NCBI GenBank assembly: GCA_963969495.1
Contig: OZ018322.1
Location: forward strand, 158,254,848-158,318,847
Length of the DNA: 64,000 bases
From: Ceratothoa steindachneri
Taxonomy: Eukaryota; Arthropoda; Malacostraca; Isopoda; Cymothoidae
Direction: 5' to 3'
The notes beneath the pieces are model-generated. The model saw only the letters and a list, made by a program, of their open reading frames with translations, had not been told where the DNA came from and made no database searches. The position numbers and the translations under genes are program-made. Shown here piece after piece: positions 33,869-47,296 of the stretch (the stretch's first letter is position 1; every line of letters starts with the position of its first letter).

Positions 33869-35431
33869 TGAACTACTGTTGAGCTTCTCCCAAATCGGCG
33901 TTTCAATAGGAAGGTGAAAACCAAGCGCGCTATTGCTAAAATCATATTTATTTATCCTTAGAGGCAGAAAGTTCTCTCTGCCTCAGTATTCCGTGGGTAA
34001 GATAATAAGTAGGTAATCTGCCACCTTACTTCTTAATGGACGTGTCTATGGCTATGTTTTCTTATCATTTACCCTATTCTATTCTATATTTACAATCTAT
34101 TTTATTGATATTTATATATTATTGTGGTTAGGTGCAGTCTCTGCTTCTTCCCTGAACATAGTCCTTCGGTAGGTGTAATGCTAGATCCCTTTCCAAGTCA
34201 TTGAGAGGCCCTATCTTTATTTCATGCGTTTATTTTATATTTACAAAGCATTATTATGGCTCTCTACTTTAAGAGAGATAGTAAAAGGTTCGAGGCACCA
34301 GCATGCGCCACTGGTATGTAGGCTTCTTACTTAACAGATATTGCCTGAGAGCGTCTATAAGAATGCTTTACCTGAAGTCAATGTTAATCCTAGAAGACAT
34401 CGTATACGAGTTACTTGACCATGGGAAAGTCAAGGTTAAATTCATGATGAGGAAACAGGGAAGACCTGAAGAAATACACATACACTCTTTGTCACCTTCA
34501 ACCGAGTCAGGCCCCATGAATCAGTGCAAGCTACTTTGCATCGCTTTCGTTTGAAGGCATTGGTACCGTCACCGCAGAAGTGGTAGCACTACAACCAAAT
34601 CGGGTTTCAATGAGTAAATGTACAAACAAGTTTCAAAATAGGTATAAACACTCAATCTGAAAATTATTCCCATATTTCTTCTTGGATTCCATAGGTATAA
34701 ATTGGATTGGAGACCATTTGGAGCTAAATCATCTCAAAGATGATGCACAATACGGCTTTCGATGGGCCTTTATTTGCTTAAGTAAATTGCTTGGGAGGTC
34801 GTTGTTCGAAATGTGCATGAATTTAAATATCACAATCATAACTGCTTTATTTTCCTGACTTTACCTGTTCCTGTGCTCTCCTGGTGTAAACTAAGAGGGA
34901 TTGGGTACAGGAGCCCGCAATTGAGGAAATAACTCACTTTCCTATCACAGTCGAGGAGTTTAGATCTTCATCACGATTTGAATACCCTACAGTTCTCTAA
35001 TTATCACCCGACTGTACGACTGCTTTCAGAGACAACGTGTGTGCTGGTAAGTTCTGTAAGCGACGTCGGAATTATTTCACTCTGTGTATTCTTCTGCCTT
35101 AGTGCCAGATACCCCTTCAATTCGATGCAAGCTAGCCGCTCATGTTGGCAGGCATACTTGTCTCAACAAAATGGGACAAAACCTCTGGCAAAGGTGTGTA
35201 AGCGTATTGGAGGATTCAGGCTAAGTTGTAACATGATTCTCCCCTGCCGTTCTCTAGGGTAAAGGCACGGCCATTTTGGACCAAGCGTTAATGGCGACAT
35301 CATACGCAAACGCTTTATCCGTATTCTTCAGTCCGGATTCTTCTTCATCTGCATTTAATGTAAGTATATAGCAGAAGAATTGAGGACTCTAAATGGGTCT
35401 CAACTCCAAAGGAAGAGAACTATTTATGTCA
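33867..35431. other. No gene recognised
   Basis: Contains a short hairpin-capable pair, GAGGCAGA with TCTGCCTC, at 33960-33985. Plus-strand frames of 83 and 94 codons (34303-34554, 34978-35262) are not recognised. Confidence 0.45.
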
Positions 35432-36730
35432 TGATATTGCAAGGAACGAGTGATGGTGTACGTACGTATAGGTTTTTACGTACTTCAAAAACTCCGCGAT
35501 TAAGTTTTCTCTAAAAGTGCTATATTTTATTAATATTACGTTATTTGTAATCTCTGAGAGTTTCTAGTGCCATGATCAGAGTTTTGAGGATTAAATTAAA
35601 TACTTATAAGAATAGACCTTTAATTACAACATGAACAAAAATGAAATCTAACAAAACAAACTAAACAGTTATGAATTAATCGAGTTTAATGAGACTTACT
35701 AAATTACACAAATGAATATAGAGTAAAGGTTGACCCAAAGCTCACTTTAATATTAAACGCTAATTAACCTTCAAAAAAGAGATAACTGAATTTATTTACC
35801 TTTAAAAACACCACACGAGAATCTGCTTGGAGACTGACCTTTGCCTCAATTTTTATAAAGCCGCAAGAATGTTTTTATCGGCAGGCGAGTAGACGTATTC
35901 ACAGAAACTACATATGTTTGTCTGGCGTGCGGAGAGTCTTAAAGCAACAGATAAATTCGGTACCTGCGACAGATGGCGTTAAGTATGTTGTCGTGGTAAG
36001 ATGATTTCACCAACGGGACAGGGAAAGTATGCTTTTTCAAATTTTCTGGTTAATATTGGAATAATTCGCACTGATGAGCGATGAGCAAACAAGTGAATCT
36101 TTTGACGAATGGGGAGTTTCTGAGGAAGTTTACTTTGGGGTATTCCTCAATGACGAGGACTACTCTGGGTTTTGTTCTAAAGCGGGATAGGGGGTTTCTC
36201 TGACGAGAGATAGCTGAGCTTGTCTCTCAATACAAGCTTACTTAAATTTCAGTGTGACCACCAGGAACTGGCTGAGCATGAGATTCTTCTGTCTTCCTTT
36301 GGAAGAGTTTGCCGGGCACTAGACCAGACTTCGTTGTCTCGATCGCAAACTCGATCTTCTTGTTCTTCTGTATTTATCAGCATATATACTTTACCACGCC
36401 ACTGTGGATAGGAGAAGGAGGGGGGGTGGTCTTAGGAGTTAAGCCTCCTCCTCTCACCGTGCCTCTCCAAGCGTCTTTAACTTAGCCCTAAAGGCAACTT
36501 CTGGCATTTGGTCGATGCTCCTCTAATTTCTTCTATGAAGTGAAATTAAATACCAACTCTTATGGGAAATATAGTCGGTTTAACCAATGTTAGGCTCGCC
36601 GGACCTGAAATGTGATTATTATTGCAGGTCGTAGTTGTGGGAAGGCGTTTCAGGTGGTACTCGAGGCAAGGGGAGAGAGGCGGGGAGGAGTTAGGTAATG
36701 GGGTTACTCCGCCAAATGCAGGACTTTGCA
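35432..36730 (-). repeat. 3' LTR (left copy)
   Basis: Matches 38935-40231 throughout, with clear blocks such as TTCAGTGTGACCACCAGGAA and TCGTTGTCTCGATCGCAAAC. On the minus strand it opens with TGCAAAGTCC and closes near ATCA, so the TG...CA ends are present. Confidence 0.88.
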
Positions 36731-38200
36731 TAAGTGATGGAAGCAGGAGTCCCTTTGTCATCCTCTACCAAGGTAAACTGAGAGATCAGGTTTTAGTTTA
36801 ATCTAAAGGGGTCGGGAAAAATTTCCTTTACGGGATCTTTAATGGGCGTGGCTCTCACGGTGACTTGGATTTTTATTTGTAATTCCGTGGAAATTTCATT
36901 CCGGGGAAAGACTACTAAGGGTTATGGTTAATCGTTATCCGATTCTACCATCTGACACTTTCTCGATGCCTTTTAACGTGAAAGCATTCTTTCTTTTTCT
37001 TCTCTCTCTTTTCTTTCCGCATGTGCTAGTTCTTTTTTCATCTGTATTCTTTTTTCTTCTACTTCTTACTCTCTATGTATTCTTCTTTCTGCTATTTTTT
37101 TGTCCCTCAATATTCTCCTTACTTCGCTTTCGTTTTCCTTTATAGCAGCCTTCCTCTTTAAGAGTGGGAGGGTCGGAACTACTTCCGGCGCCGTAGCGAA
37201 GGCTTGGAAACTAAGCTCTTCGTTTACGTGGTTCTCACAAGGAGATAAAGGGTTCGGGACCGTGGACCTCTTATTTGCGGGATCCGTGTGACTACTAGCT
37301 GAGCCACCGGATTTCTGGAGAGCTGCGCGCTCTTGCTTATTAATACTGAGCAGAATCTAATAGTTGCTGCCACTACCTAGGTCCAGCCTGTAAAATACTG
37401 CAACTGAATGTGGCATCTGGCGACCGGGAACTTGTTTGTTCTACCCAGGAAATCCTGGATGACCACGAACTTCTAGTGCTAAGGGCTGACAGGGGCAAGC
37501 AATTTATTTGACACCACGATACAGGTGCACCAAATATCGCGTAGCAAGGTTAATACTCGGCGACCATTTACTGCCCCAGTCTCGAACTTTAGTCCTTCGG
37601 GAGAATTTTTGTTGAACTCGAAGTTCACCTGTTAGTCAAGAGAATTCGATGTGGTCAAAGGAGGCGGGGGCTTAGGAAGTTATTATTAGTCAAGCGTTGC
37701 AGCGAGGTTATGTACCTGCTGACTCGAAAGCGACATAATCCTGTAATTTTGTTGGCAATTCTAAGTAATGGGACAACGAGTGCCACAATTAAAGCAGGTT
37801 ATGGGGTTTCTGGGGTGTCTGGAGTTCTTGACGAAATTGGGGGGGAGGTTATTTTGTGGGGGTTTCTGGGTAAACCCCGCTTTATTACGAGAAAAGGGCT
37901 GGTTCTTTCTAACTTATCGAGGGTATACCCGAGGGTTGGAAGCATGCATATCTGCTTACTCCACACAGTCCTTGAATGAAGCGGCTCGCCTGTCCTTTAC
38001 GAAGGGGCGTATCTCTGGGAAAAGAGTACATATCAATTGGTCCCTCACTATGAAATCAGGGAGGGAGAGGTACTCATTCCCTAAATGTTCTGACTATAAC
38101 CAGAATTGGTGATGCCTTCTGAGGATAAATCCAATTTGCCTGTATGTTTGACCTGGCTGAATTCTGGTCGGCCCAAACTTCAATCGATACTCCTCGGAGT
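36731..38200 (-). pseudogene. Internal region of the LTR element, degenerate
   Basis: On the minus strand 36960-37140 reads Lys/Glu/Arg-rich sequence (for example ELAHAERKEREEKERM). It resembles the charged, coiled-coil-like part often found in Gag of invertebrate Ty3 elements. The remainder has no readable pol motif. A plus-strand TGGCGACCGGGAACTTG at about 37420 looks like another primer-binding site and may mark a second LTR fragment nested here. Confidence 0.4.
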
Positions 38201-38640
38201 TTAGGTTGACGGCGGCCAGTAGCTCGTGTTTGGACGTGGCTTAGTCCACGGAAGTCTCGAAGGGTAATGAAATGAATATGTCACGAAGCCGGGTACTAAG
38301 CAGAGGCACTGATCTAGTGTTCCTCTCTGTCTTATGTCCCAGTGATTTAACTCGAATATCTTCTCGAAATGTGTTAGGTAAAAACACAGGTCTTCGTTGT
38401 TTTTATAAGCTGGGAGTTTTATCACAGCTATCTGTGTAGCCCACCTCGTGATCCTATGGAATGGGCTTCCGCCTGATCCTTGCTCATTTTACTCTCGTGA
38501 CCGCGTACTAGTTCTCTCTGTTCTGCTTTCCTTTAGGCTAGTTTGTCTTCTCGTTCCTGGACGTAGGCAACTAGTTCCTTGCAACTTAGTCCCAACGCTT
38601 GGGCCTGTTTATGGAATCTGTGGAATGATTCCATTTTATC
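38201..38640 (-). pseudogene. Gag-like fragment of the LTR element
   Basis: Minus strand from about 38640: FHRFHKQAQALGLSCKELVA, then YVQEREDKLA and a charged stretch. Separated by a stop, MIKLPAYKNNEDLCFYLTHF continues with EKIFELNHWD (38201-38425). This is the N-terminal arrangement of Gag in a group of invertebrate Ty3-like elements: a YVQERED-type helix, a charged linker, then a LPxYxxxEDLxxYLxxFEKI capsid start. The rest of the capsid and the zinc knuckle are absent. It lies 270 bases inside the primer-binding site, as expected for gag. Confidence 0.68.
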
Positions 38641-38911
38641 TCTGTCTGTTCGTCCAAAATCTCACGAATATGCTACAGGTACTTATGCATACACGAACAA
38701 GTCGGGGGCTGGCTAACTCACCCTTATCCCAACAATTTCTGCTAACTGGAATACTACTTCACCGAAAAATTAATTAATAACATTAATTCGCTTATCACCC
38801 TCAATTAACCACAAATTTGTAGATAGACATTTATAAGTTTAACTTTTACTTGAACGCTAGTAAAGGTAAATCAAGACAAAGAACTAAACATTTCTTCCAA
38901 TTACCCCAAAA

Positions 38912-38921
38912 CCTGACACCA
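38912..38921 (-). promoter_or_regulatory. Primer-binding site, tRNA-Leu type
   Basis: On the minus strand TGGTGTCAGG follows the 5' LTR after about 13 bases, complementary to the 3' end of a tRNA-Leu with ...CCTGACACCA. Confidence 0.6.
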
Positions 38922-38934
38922 AATATTTAAGTCG

Positions 38935-40231
38935 TGGTATTGCAAGGTCCAAGTGGTGTTGTACGTACATATAGGTTTCTTATGTACTTCAAAAAATCCT
39001 TGATTAATTTTTCTCTAAGAGTGCTATATTTCATTATTATTACGTTACTTTAAATCTTTTAGGGTTTCTAGTGCCATGCTCAGCGTTAAGAGGATTGAAT
39101 TAAATACTTATACGAAAATAGACCTATAATTACAACATAAAAAAAATTAAATCTAAAAACAAACTAAACAGTTATGAATTAATCGAGTTTAAGTGAGACT
39201 TACAAAATTACACAAATGAATATAGAGTAATGGTTTACCCAAAGCTCACTTTAATATTGAACGCTAATAAACCTTCAAAAAAAGACAATGCAATTTATTT
39301 ACTTTTAAAACCACCCACGAGAATCTGGTTAGGGACTGACCTTGGCCTCAATTTTTATGTAGCCGCAAGAATATTTTTCAGCAGGCGCGTAGACGTACTA
39401 ACAGCCACTCTTAATATTTGTCTAGTGCGGGATTGTCTTAAAGCCGCAGATAAATTCGGTACCTGCGACGGATGGCGTTAAGCACGTTGTATTTGTAAGA
39501 AATTTTACCAACGGTACAGCGAAAGTATGCTTCTTCCAATCTTCTGGTTAATCTTGGAATTATTCGCACTGGCAAGCGATGAGAAAACGTGTGAATCCTC
39601 TGACGAATGGGGAGTGTTGGCAGGAATTTCACATTGGGGTAATCCTCAATGGCGAGGACTCTCTCTGAGTTTTATTGTACACAGGGATAAGGGGTTTCTG
39701 TCACAAGAGATAGTTGAGCATGTTTCTCAATACAAGCTGACTTAAATTTCAGTGTGACCACCAGGAACTGGCTGAGCATGAGCTTCTTCTGTGTTCCTTT
39801 CGTAAGGTTGCCGGGCACTTAGCTGGACTTCGTTGTCTCGATCGCAAACTCGATTTTCTTGTTCTTCTGCAGTTATCGGCATATATAGTTATCCACGTCC
39901 ACTGTGGGTAGGGGAAGGAGGGGGGATGAGGTCTTTGTAATTAAGCCTCCTCCCCTGACGTTGCTTCTCCGTGGTCTTTTACTTAGCCCTAAAGGCACCT
40001 TTTGGCATTTGATCGATGCTCCTCTAATTTCGTGTATGAAATGAAATTAAATACCAAACTTTGGCCAAATATAGCCGGTTTAACTCAAGTTAGGATCGCT
40101 GAATCCGAAATATGATGATTAGTGCAGGTCGTGGTTGTGGGAAGGCCTCTCGGGTGGTAGTCGAGGCAAGGGGAGAGAGGGAGGGAGGGGTTAAGTAATC
40201 GGATTACTCCGCCAAATGCCAGGACGTTGCG
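38935..40231 (-). repeat. 5' LTR (right copy)
   Basis: Partner of 35432-36730, opening on the plus strand with TGGTATTGCAAGG against TGATATTGCAAGG in the other copy. The terminal CA of the plus strand is mutated to CG at 40230-40231. Confidence 0.88.
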
Positions 40232-41665
40232 TTACCGAACTTTGCCTCTGTTTTGAAGATGGGATATCGATTTCGCTACACATTTAATTTAATGTTTACG
40301 CTACGCTTCTCGCACTGATAGGACACCTTGCCCGGACTATAATTCATACACCATTCCAGACACACGAGTAAGCGAAGTATAGATATTTTTATCACTTTTT
40401 TCAAAGACGTAATCAGTGCACATCTTCTCAGAATCTTGTCGACAAACTATCATACTTGCTTTTTGCAAGTTCGTGAAAGATAACTCTATATCGGCTTGTT
40501 TTATTTAAATTTTTTGACCTTTGCACATGAGAAATAAGAGAATTTACTTAATTTATGTTTAGCTAATATTTTGCACCGCCGTTCTCACCAGTCTCGTACA
40601 GAGTGTGGTTTTTACAAGTTACTTTGCACGTGGGGATATCTGCTTTTTTTGAAAAAGCTATCGTCTAAGTCTCAATTAGCTCACAGCCGTTCGTCACAGT
40701 GATTTTTGATTAGGAAAAAGACTATCATACTACATGGCCATACAGTATCATAGAGCTTTTTCATTCTATATGGAACAAGAACACGGCTACCAATATTTTT
40801 TTCTTTGCGAATAAGCATGAAGGGAACTGCCTTCCTTCATTATGGATTAACTTTAGTGTCACCACTCCTTTAGGTGTTTCAACCGTATCACCTCTGCCTT
40901 TACAGAAAATGTTTTGATTGTACTTTACGAATAGGAATTTTAGATTTCGTGTGGTGCTTCTCAGATGCTTATATCAGATCACCGACTTAAATAGGGTCAG
41001 ACCTTCCTCACTTATTATAGCAAAGCACAGGCGCTTTTTTTAACCACGACTAATGTGAAGCAATAATGCCGCCCTCCACGGCTTCAACCCTAGTCGAAAC
41101 TGTTCCTTAATTGGGCTCGCCCAGATGTGGTTGAGCCATACAGTTTCATTGGTTTTCATTTCTATTGACGCTTCATCTTAGAACAGTACACTCGCAGCAC
41201 TATAATTATCTATATGGATATTCTTCGCCCTTTGGCTTTCAACACTAATCTGAAGTATGATTTCTAGTTCTAGGATCAACACGCCAGCCTTTATTAGGTA
41301 GTGTGGAGTAGATCTAACACACCACTCTCCACTTGCTGACCGGTGCTTTCCGCACTTCTCCAGAAGAATTTATGCTCTGTGATTTTGGGAAGATGCCTTG
41401 GGCTTTAGTACATGCATATTGATATATTCTCATATACGTGCATGTTCAGAGTTTAAAAGAGTTATAACGGGTTTCAATTAGTCTCTGGACTATAAAGACG
41501 GAATGAGCCAATCATACGCTGAATCTTTCGAGGATACGACTAGAAAACACCTTTGCGATCTTGCTCTAACTCTTGGGTAGGTTGCACCTTTGGTTATACA
41601 CCAGCGGAACCCAAGATGGTAGCACGCGTTAAAGTTTGTCATCCCGTATAAGTTTTGAAAAACTG
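40232..41665. other. No gene recognised
   Basis: No motif seen. The minus-strand frame at 41490-41768 overlaps the following LTR and is not a gene. Confidence 0.5.
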
Positions 41666-42516
41666 CTGTGGTGATCAGTTTATGTAATAGGTAGGCTACT
41701 GGCACCAAGTTGCAGGATGTAATAGGCCCAGCTAGAACCTCTACAAAATGGATGCGCGGTGGTCTCATTAAATCCTATTGCTTGCAAAATACAAAAGAGT
41801 CAAACACAAGAAAAGTGATAAAAGTTCAAGATACCTAGGTCAAAAAGAGAAAACGAATAAACAAACAATTCACCTCGGGATAAAATTATCATAAGACAGA
41901 AGTCAACGGAACACCTGAGTTAACACAAAATCCAACCAAAGGAAATTATAACACAGTTCTGTAAAATTGGGTCATAGAATAACTAGATTAGCTGGATGAT
42001 GTAAGAAACTTGTGATACAAAGCCGTGCCAAACTTCGTCCTTCGGCGATAAAACTAATGAGCCCCTACGACAGATTTGTGTCGGAGTTGAATCTAGGCCA
42101 TGCTCCCCCTGGAAATGAAACTGTATATATAGGCGAGAAAAGAGAGGAATAGAGAGTTAAGTATTTATCATTTTTATTGTCATTAATTTTTGTCATACCC
42201 GTATTAGTGTTTACTAAACCCCTTTAAATCCACCAAATCTTGTAGCTCCAGAATTTACTACTTCATGTTCAATATATAAAGACTGATAGTCGTCCGTAGA
42301 GTAGCTTCGTGACGTGCCGCTTGCCCCGTTATAGGCTAATATTAGAATAAAATATAGAGTTTTGCCACGTCCTTCCTTGCCTTAATTACCCTAAACCTTC
42401 GGTAATCCCAGCAAAAATATGAACAGTGGTAAGAATACATCTTTGGATTCAGATAATTTATCCGTTGGAGAACATTCATTAATAGACCTCCACCATATAC
42501 TTGTCCCCCATATAAC
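41666..42516 (+). repeat. 5' LTR
   Basis: Shares ATGTAATAGGTAGGCTACTG, AATAAACAAACAATTCAC and many other blocks with 44091-44930. A TATA box (TATATATAGGCGAG, about 42123) and a polyadenylation signal (AATAAA, 42346-42351) are both conserved in the second LTR. They give a U3-R-U5 order consistent with plus-strand transcription. Confidence 0.85.
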
Positions 42517-42525
42517 TGGTGACCC
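42517..42525 (+). promoter_or_regulatory. Primer-binding site, tRNA-Trp type
   Basis: TGGTGACCC directly follows the 5' LTR. It is complementary to the 3' end of tRNA-Trp, the primer known for CsRn1-type elements. The match stops after nine bases. Confidence 0.65.
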
Positions 42526-42600
42526 TTCGTCAAAACGGATAGTTAAGGTATAGAAAAAATAGACGCTACAAGCTATCGTCAGACAAGACCAGGTGAAGGG

Positions 42601-42795
42601 AAATTCTTGAACGCTGTCAACATCAAGCCGCCCATCTTTAATGCAACAGCAGAACTAAGTTGTTTCCAAATTGTATAGGCCCAATTTCACATCTCTGGTA
42701 TTAAAAGAAGAGGAGAGAAAATTTTTCCACCTATTGGCTCACTTCATTATGAGACCGTCGATTGTCTTCCAGCGGCCATTACAGCAGATCAAGGC
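42601..42795 (+). pseudogene. Gag (capsid) fragment of the CsRn1-like element
   Basis: Plus strand reads KFLNAVNIKPPIFNATAELS then CFQIV, a stop, AQFHISGIK, and after a charged segment PIGSLHYETVDCLPAAI. This is the start of the capsid in CsRn1/mag-like Gag, where relatives have IKPPxFxxxxxxxWFxxxExQF...I...KfxxxxxxLP. The Trp-Phe pair is Cys-Phe here. One in-frame TAG interrupts it. The region to 43070 gives basic frames without a zinc knuckle; an internal deletion removes the remainder and all of pol. Confidence 0.75.
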
Positions 42796-44090
42796 CAAGT
42801 AGAATGAAGGGATACGTGAGTCGTCAACAAGAACACCGACCCCAAGTCCACTCTAATCCCGAGAAAAAGAGGACCTGGCTATCGCCATCATCGTTGGCCT
42901 ACCTTTTTCGAAGGAGCTGCAGTAAGGATGGTGGAAGGACGCATTTCTACGCGCCGGACCACTGCAAGCAACACTGGAACAAAATGATGTCAGACGAAAG
43001 TCACGCAATATGTTGGTGTACGTTTTTAAACTTATTAATAACAAGCGTAGAGAATGTTGTGTTCCAGTGATGATCAATTTACCCGCCCATATTCAGCATT
43101 TTTTTATATGTCCGTTATTGTGAAAATGATATCAGTCCGAGCAATTTAATAATGTAAAAATTCGGTTAATTGTTAATATAAAGTTAACTCTTGTTTGTTT
43201 ACATATTTGATGTATGTATTAATTAAAAGGATAACTCAGTATGCTCAAGTTCTGTACACCTAAAAGTGAGATCTTCTGATACGCACAAGCAAGCCTTCTA
43301 GCGTCCATTGCAAGACGAAATAGATTCACTATGCAGCCTCAAAGTTGAGTGTCATGTAAATTCTGTAAAGGCTTGTAATTGGTTCCTGTATACGAAGAAT
43401 CTTAAATAAAATATATTGCGATGTTCTTGAATAAAATAACTCTTTGCCTGAATTATATATATATACACAATATACTCATTCATATAAGTAGTGATGTTCA
43501 AAGGAAAATGTTATATATCTCTGGAAAGTAAAATTGTATAGTTTTCGTCCATGTAAGTTATAGGAAATATGCGTTGCAGGCATAATAGGCTCCTTGTTGA
43601 ACCATCACATATGAGCGTCATGGAAACTCTATAAAGCCTTGTAACGGCACCGAAAACAACGACATGCCGTTTGCCGGGATCTGTTGTTCATGTATTTCTA
43701 ATCCTTGTGTAGGCAATTTGTAGTGAAACATTTAATTAAAGTAGAAGAGGCATAAATATAGATACGCCTCGCTGATTCTATAGTTTTATCACATGCGTTT
43801 GTTAAGTGTCGAAATTATATTATGTACAAGCATAAAGAAGGATAGGAAAAAATTGTAGATAACTTGTGTATAAATGTATTAGATTTTACTATTATTGTAT
43901 TGTATAGCAAAACATAGCGTACATAGGCCCGTTTAGTACAGGCATGCACTTATGTAAGTGTCAATGTTCTGTGCGTATGTTGTAAATGATGTCAGATATT
44001 AAGTGTGCCAAAAATATGTATTTCATATGTACCTACCTATGTAATGCTATACGCTGTTGCCTCATCCACTCTATTACAAGCGGTGACTAC
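42796..44090. other. Remnant internal region, no gene recognised
   Basis: AT-rich; after 43080 nothing resembling an LTR-element protein is readable. It may be unrelated sequence brought in by rearrangement. Confidence 0.4.
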
Positions 44091-44930
44091 TGTTGTGATC
44101 GGTTTATGTAATAGGTAGGCTACTGGCACCAAGTTGCAGGATTCAAAAGGCCCATCAACAATCTCCACAAAATGGAAGGGCGGTGGTTTCATTAAATCCC
44201 AACGCGCTGGAAATATAAAAAAGGCAAACGCGAGAAAAGGAATAAAGGTCAAGATATCCAAGTCAACAAGAGTAGACGAATAAACAAACAATTCACATCT
44301 TGGGATGTCTACGGAACACCTGAGTAAACACAAAATCCAACCAAAAGAAAATATATCACAGTTCTGTAAAATCGGGTCATAGAATAGTTAGATTAGCTGA
44401 ATGAATTACGCAAATTGCTATACACAGCAGCGCAGAACTTCACCCTTAAGGGGTAAAACTAATGAGCCCGACGGAACATTTGTCTCTGAGTCGAACCTAG
44501 GCCATGCCCAGCTGGAAATAAAACTATATATAGGCGAGCAATGAGAGGAACAGAGGGTTTAAGAATCAATCATTATTATTTTCATTAGGTATTCTCATAC
44601 CTATATTAGCATTTACAGAACCTCTTTTAAATTCACCGAGTCTTATCGTTATAGAATTTAATACTTCGCGTTGAGCATATATAGACTGCTAGTCACCCGC
44701 TGAAAGTAACTTCGTGACATGCCGCTTGCCCCGTTTTAGGCTAAAATTAGAATAAAATATATATTTTTGCAACGCTGCAATGTCCTTCTGTACCTCTATT
44801 ACCCAAAACCTTCGGTAATTCCAGCCAAAATAAGAACATTAGGGAGAATTCATATTTGGAGTTAGCTACTTAATTCCTCATTTATATAAACTAGAAACCA
44901 CCAAAACTTTTACCCCTATACTTCTACAGT
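44091..44930 (+). repeat. 3' LTR
   Basis: Starts TGTTGTGATC (TGTGGTGATC in the 5' copy) and keeps the TATA box (about 44526) and AATAAA. Similarity to the 5' LTR fades gradually near 44900-44930, so the right edge is approximate. Confidence 0.82.
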
Positions 44931-46295
44931 AGCGCGATGAGTGCTGCAGTTGTACTTCTTTGAGAACTTATGGTGTCAAGGTGGGGCCGTGCCTGCATAC
45001 ACAGATGGTTCCAAATCAAAAGAATGTTTGGGTTTCAGGCTCCCTTTCTCTGTATGAAGCTACTAGCATGACTCTTCAGCGCGCTTCATTTGTTATCCTT
45101 GGTTAACGTTTACAATAAATCGCTTGTTACGGGAGATTTCTCACGGTGGCCAGTTCGGATACCAAATTGTGACTATTAGCGAGCTAGTGAGCGCACCGTT
45201 TCCCACTCTCCGAAAAAAATTTCTGCGATTGTGGGACCTCGATATTAATTTCTGTCTGGTTGCTTAAATAATATGGGTGAAAAGAAGGAGCCAAAGAGTG
45301 CGCAAATAATGTCTGCCAGAATGAAGGACGAGCTAGTGTTTTGCTCTTTCCAACTCTGATTACAGGACATACGAGTATATCAGAATAGCCCTGAGAGTTG
45401 TATGACAGAAATGGTAGGAAAGAGTAGACCAGAATTTAAAGTTGCGTCCCTAGTATCCCATAGAATTAATCCATTATGTCTGGAGGAGCTAAGTTAGTGT
45501 TTTGTCGACGCTCTTCGATTGGACACACCATCGGTGAGTCTTTTGAGCTCAACCACTCCAAATACCAAGATGAATGGGGTCGCTAAAACATATCCACACC
45601 CCTGGGACGGAATTTCTGCACAGCAGATTGTGGTAAGAGTATTTGAGGGGGGGTAGGAGTGGGGCTCTCGTCCATAGTATTTAGTTATTTTCTTGTTGGT
45701 TGAAATTTCAAAACGATGAGAGTATGTGCCTCAATCAGGCACCCCAGAGTGAATTTTTATCTTTTCTTTTCCTTTTGCTCACTTCCTTTTGGTGTTTCAA
45801 TTTGTTTGTTGTAATTGTTGTTTTTAAAGTATCCTCGAAATAGGCTTGTTTACAATTAGGGCGGCTGTATTCTCGCTCTCTGCTGCCAGGAGGGAGATTT
45901 AAAAATATTATCTCGATTACACGGTTCCTTCACCCAGCAAGCACCTTACATCCTCTACATACATATGTATATCTTTCATTCTCAGCAATCTGAAACATCA
46001 AATACACATGATTCATCAAACATCTAGACCTTATAAGCTCATTTTGTGAAAGCAACCTTTATTCCATTTGCTATCTTTCTTACACGATCAATCAGAACTT
46101 TCCCATTCACCTTTCCTACAAATTTTTTCAACTTTTCAATTGTGTCTTCGATTTACGTTTTTTCGCTATAGTTGGATGTGCTCTAAAGCACATCCATTAA
46201 AAACATTCGATTATACAATCAACACCATTTTTATTCGTCGGCGACTCTAAATCTCACTATGTCGGTCCTCGTTTTTATTTTTTTTTATTTTAGTA
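44931..46295. other. No gene recognised
   Basis: No motif or repeat structure noticed. Confidence 0.5.
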
Positions 46296-46560
46296 GTAAC
46301 ATTGTAACTATTTGGCCGATTCTGTCGAAATTTCAAACTCTTATGTTACTTTACATTCCCTATAGAACGATATAATTGTAAAAGCCCTCTCAAAGTTAGC
46401 CGGGGAATTATTTGTCAATAGCTTTATAACTATTCGGCTGGTGCTAAAGAAATTCAAGACCCTAGTGTTGCTTTACATTCTCCCTTGATTGATATAATAA
46501 ACAAGGTCCTACCCAGGCAAACCCGGTAATTCTTGAGAGTTTTGTAGTTCGTAAGGTCAT
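46296..46560. repeat. ~121-bp tandem repeat, two units, same family as 8990-9500
   Basis: Units start near 46299 and 46420 with variants of TAACTATTCGGC. They share the TTACATTC, GATATAAT and GGGAATTAT blocks and the GTTCGTAAGGTCATAA tail (about 46545) with the array at 8990-9530. Confidence 0.8.
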
Positions 46561-47243
<683 letters not shown>

Positions 47244-47296
47244 AAATTAGGCAAAAAGAAAACTATTAAGGGGGATGTGGTTGGTTGTACATTTGT

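Larger units (their letters stand above)
35432..40231 (-). mobile_element. LTR retrotransposon (Ty3-like), internally deleted
   Basis: Two direct repeats of about 1.3 kb flank 2.2 kb of internal DNA. Gag-like coding and a tRNA-Leu-type primer-binding site are on the minus strand, so the right repeat is the 5' LTR. Protease, RT, RNase H and integrase are absent. The LTRs look about 85-90 percent identical by eye, so the insertion is old. I see no clear target duplication. Confidence 0.85.
41666..44930 (+). mobile_element. LTR retrotransposon (Ty3, CsRn1-like), internally deleted
   Basis: Direct repeats of about 850 bp at 41666-42516 and 44091-44930 flank 1.57 kb. That interval contains a tRNA-Trp-type primer-binding site and a Gag fragment on the plus strand. 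No pol is readable. The combination of a TGGTGACCC primer site and this Gag type suggests the CsRn1-like clade of Ty3 elements. Confidence 0.85.

Noticed and set aside
36924..37145. Plus-strand frame rich in Phe and Leu, resembling membrane segments
   Set aside because: It is the antisense of a Lys/Glu-rich stretch in the LTR element interior; pyrimidine-rich composition alone explains the hydrophobicity.
41490..44333. Similar minus-strand frames at 41490-41768 and 44037-44333 that look like a conserved protein
   Set aside because: They are antisense translations of the two LTR copies; similarity follows from the DNA repeat.
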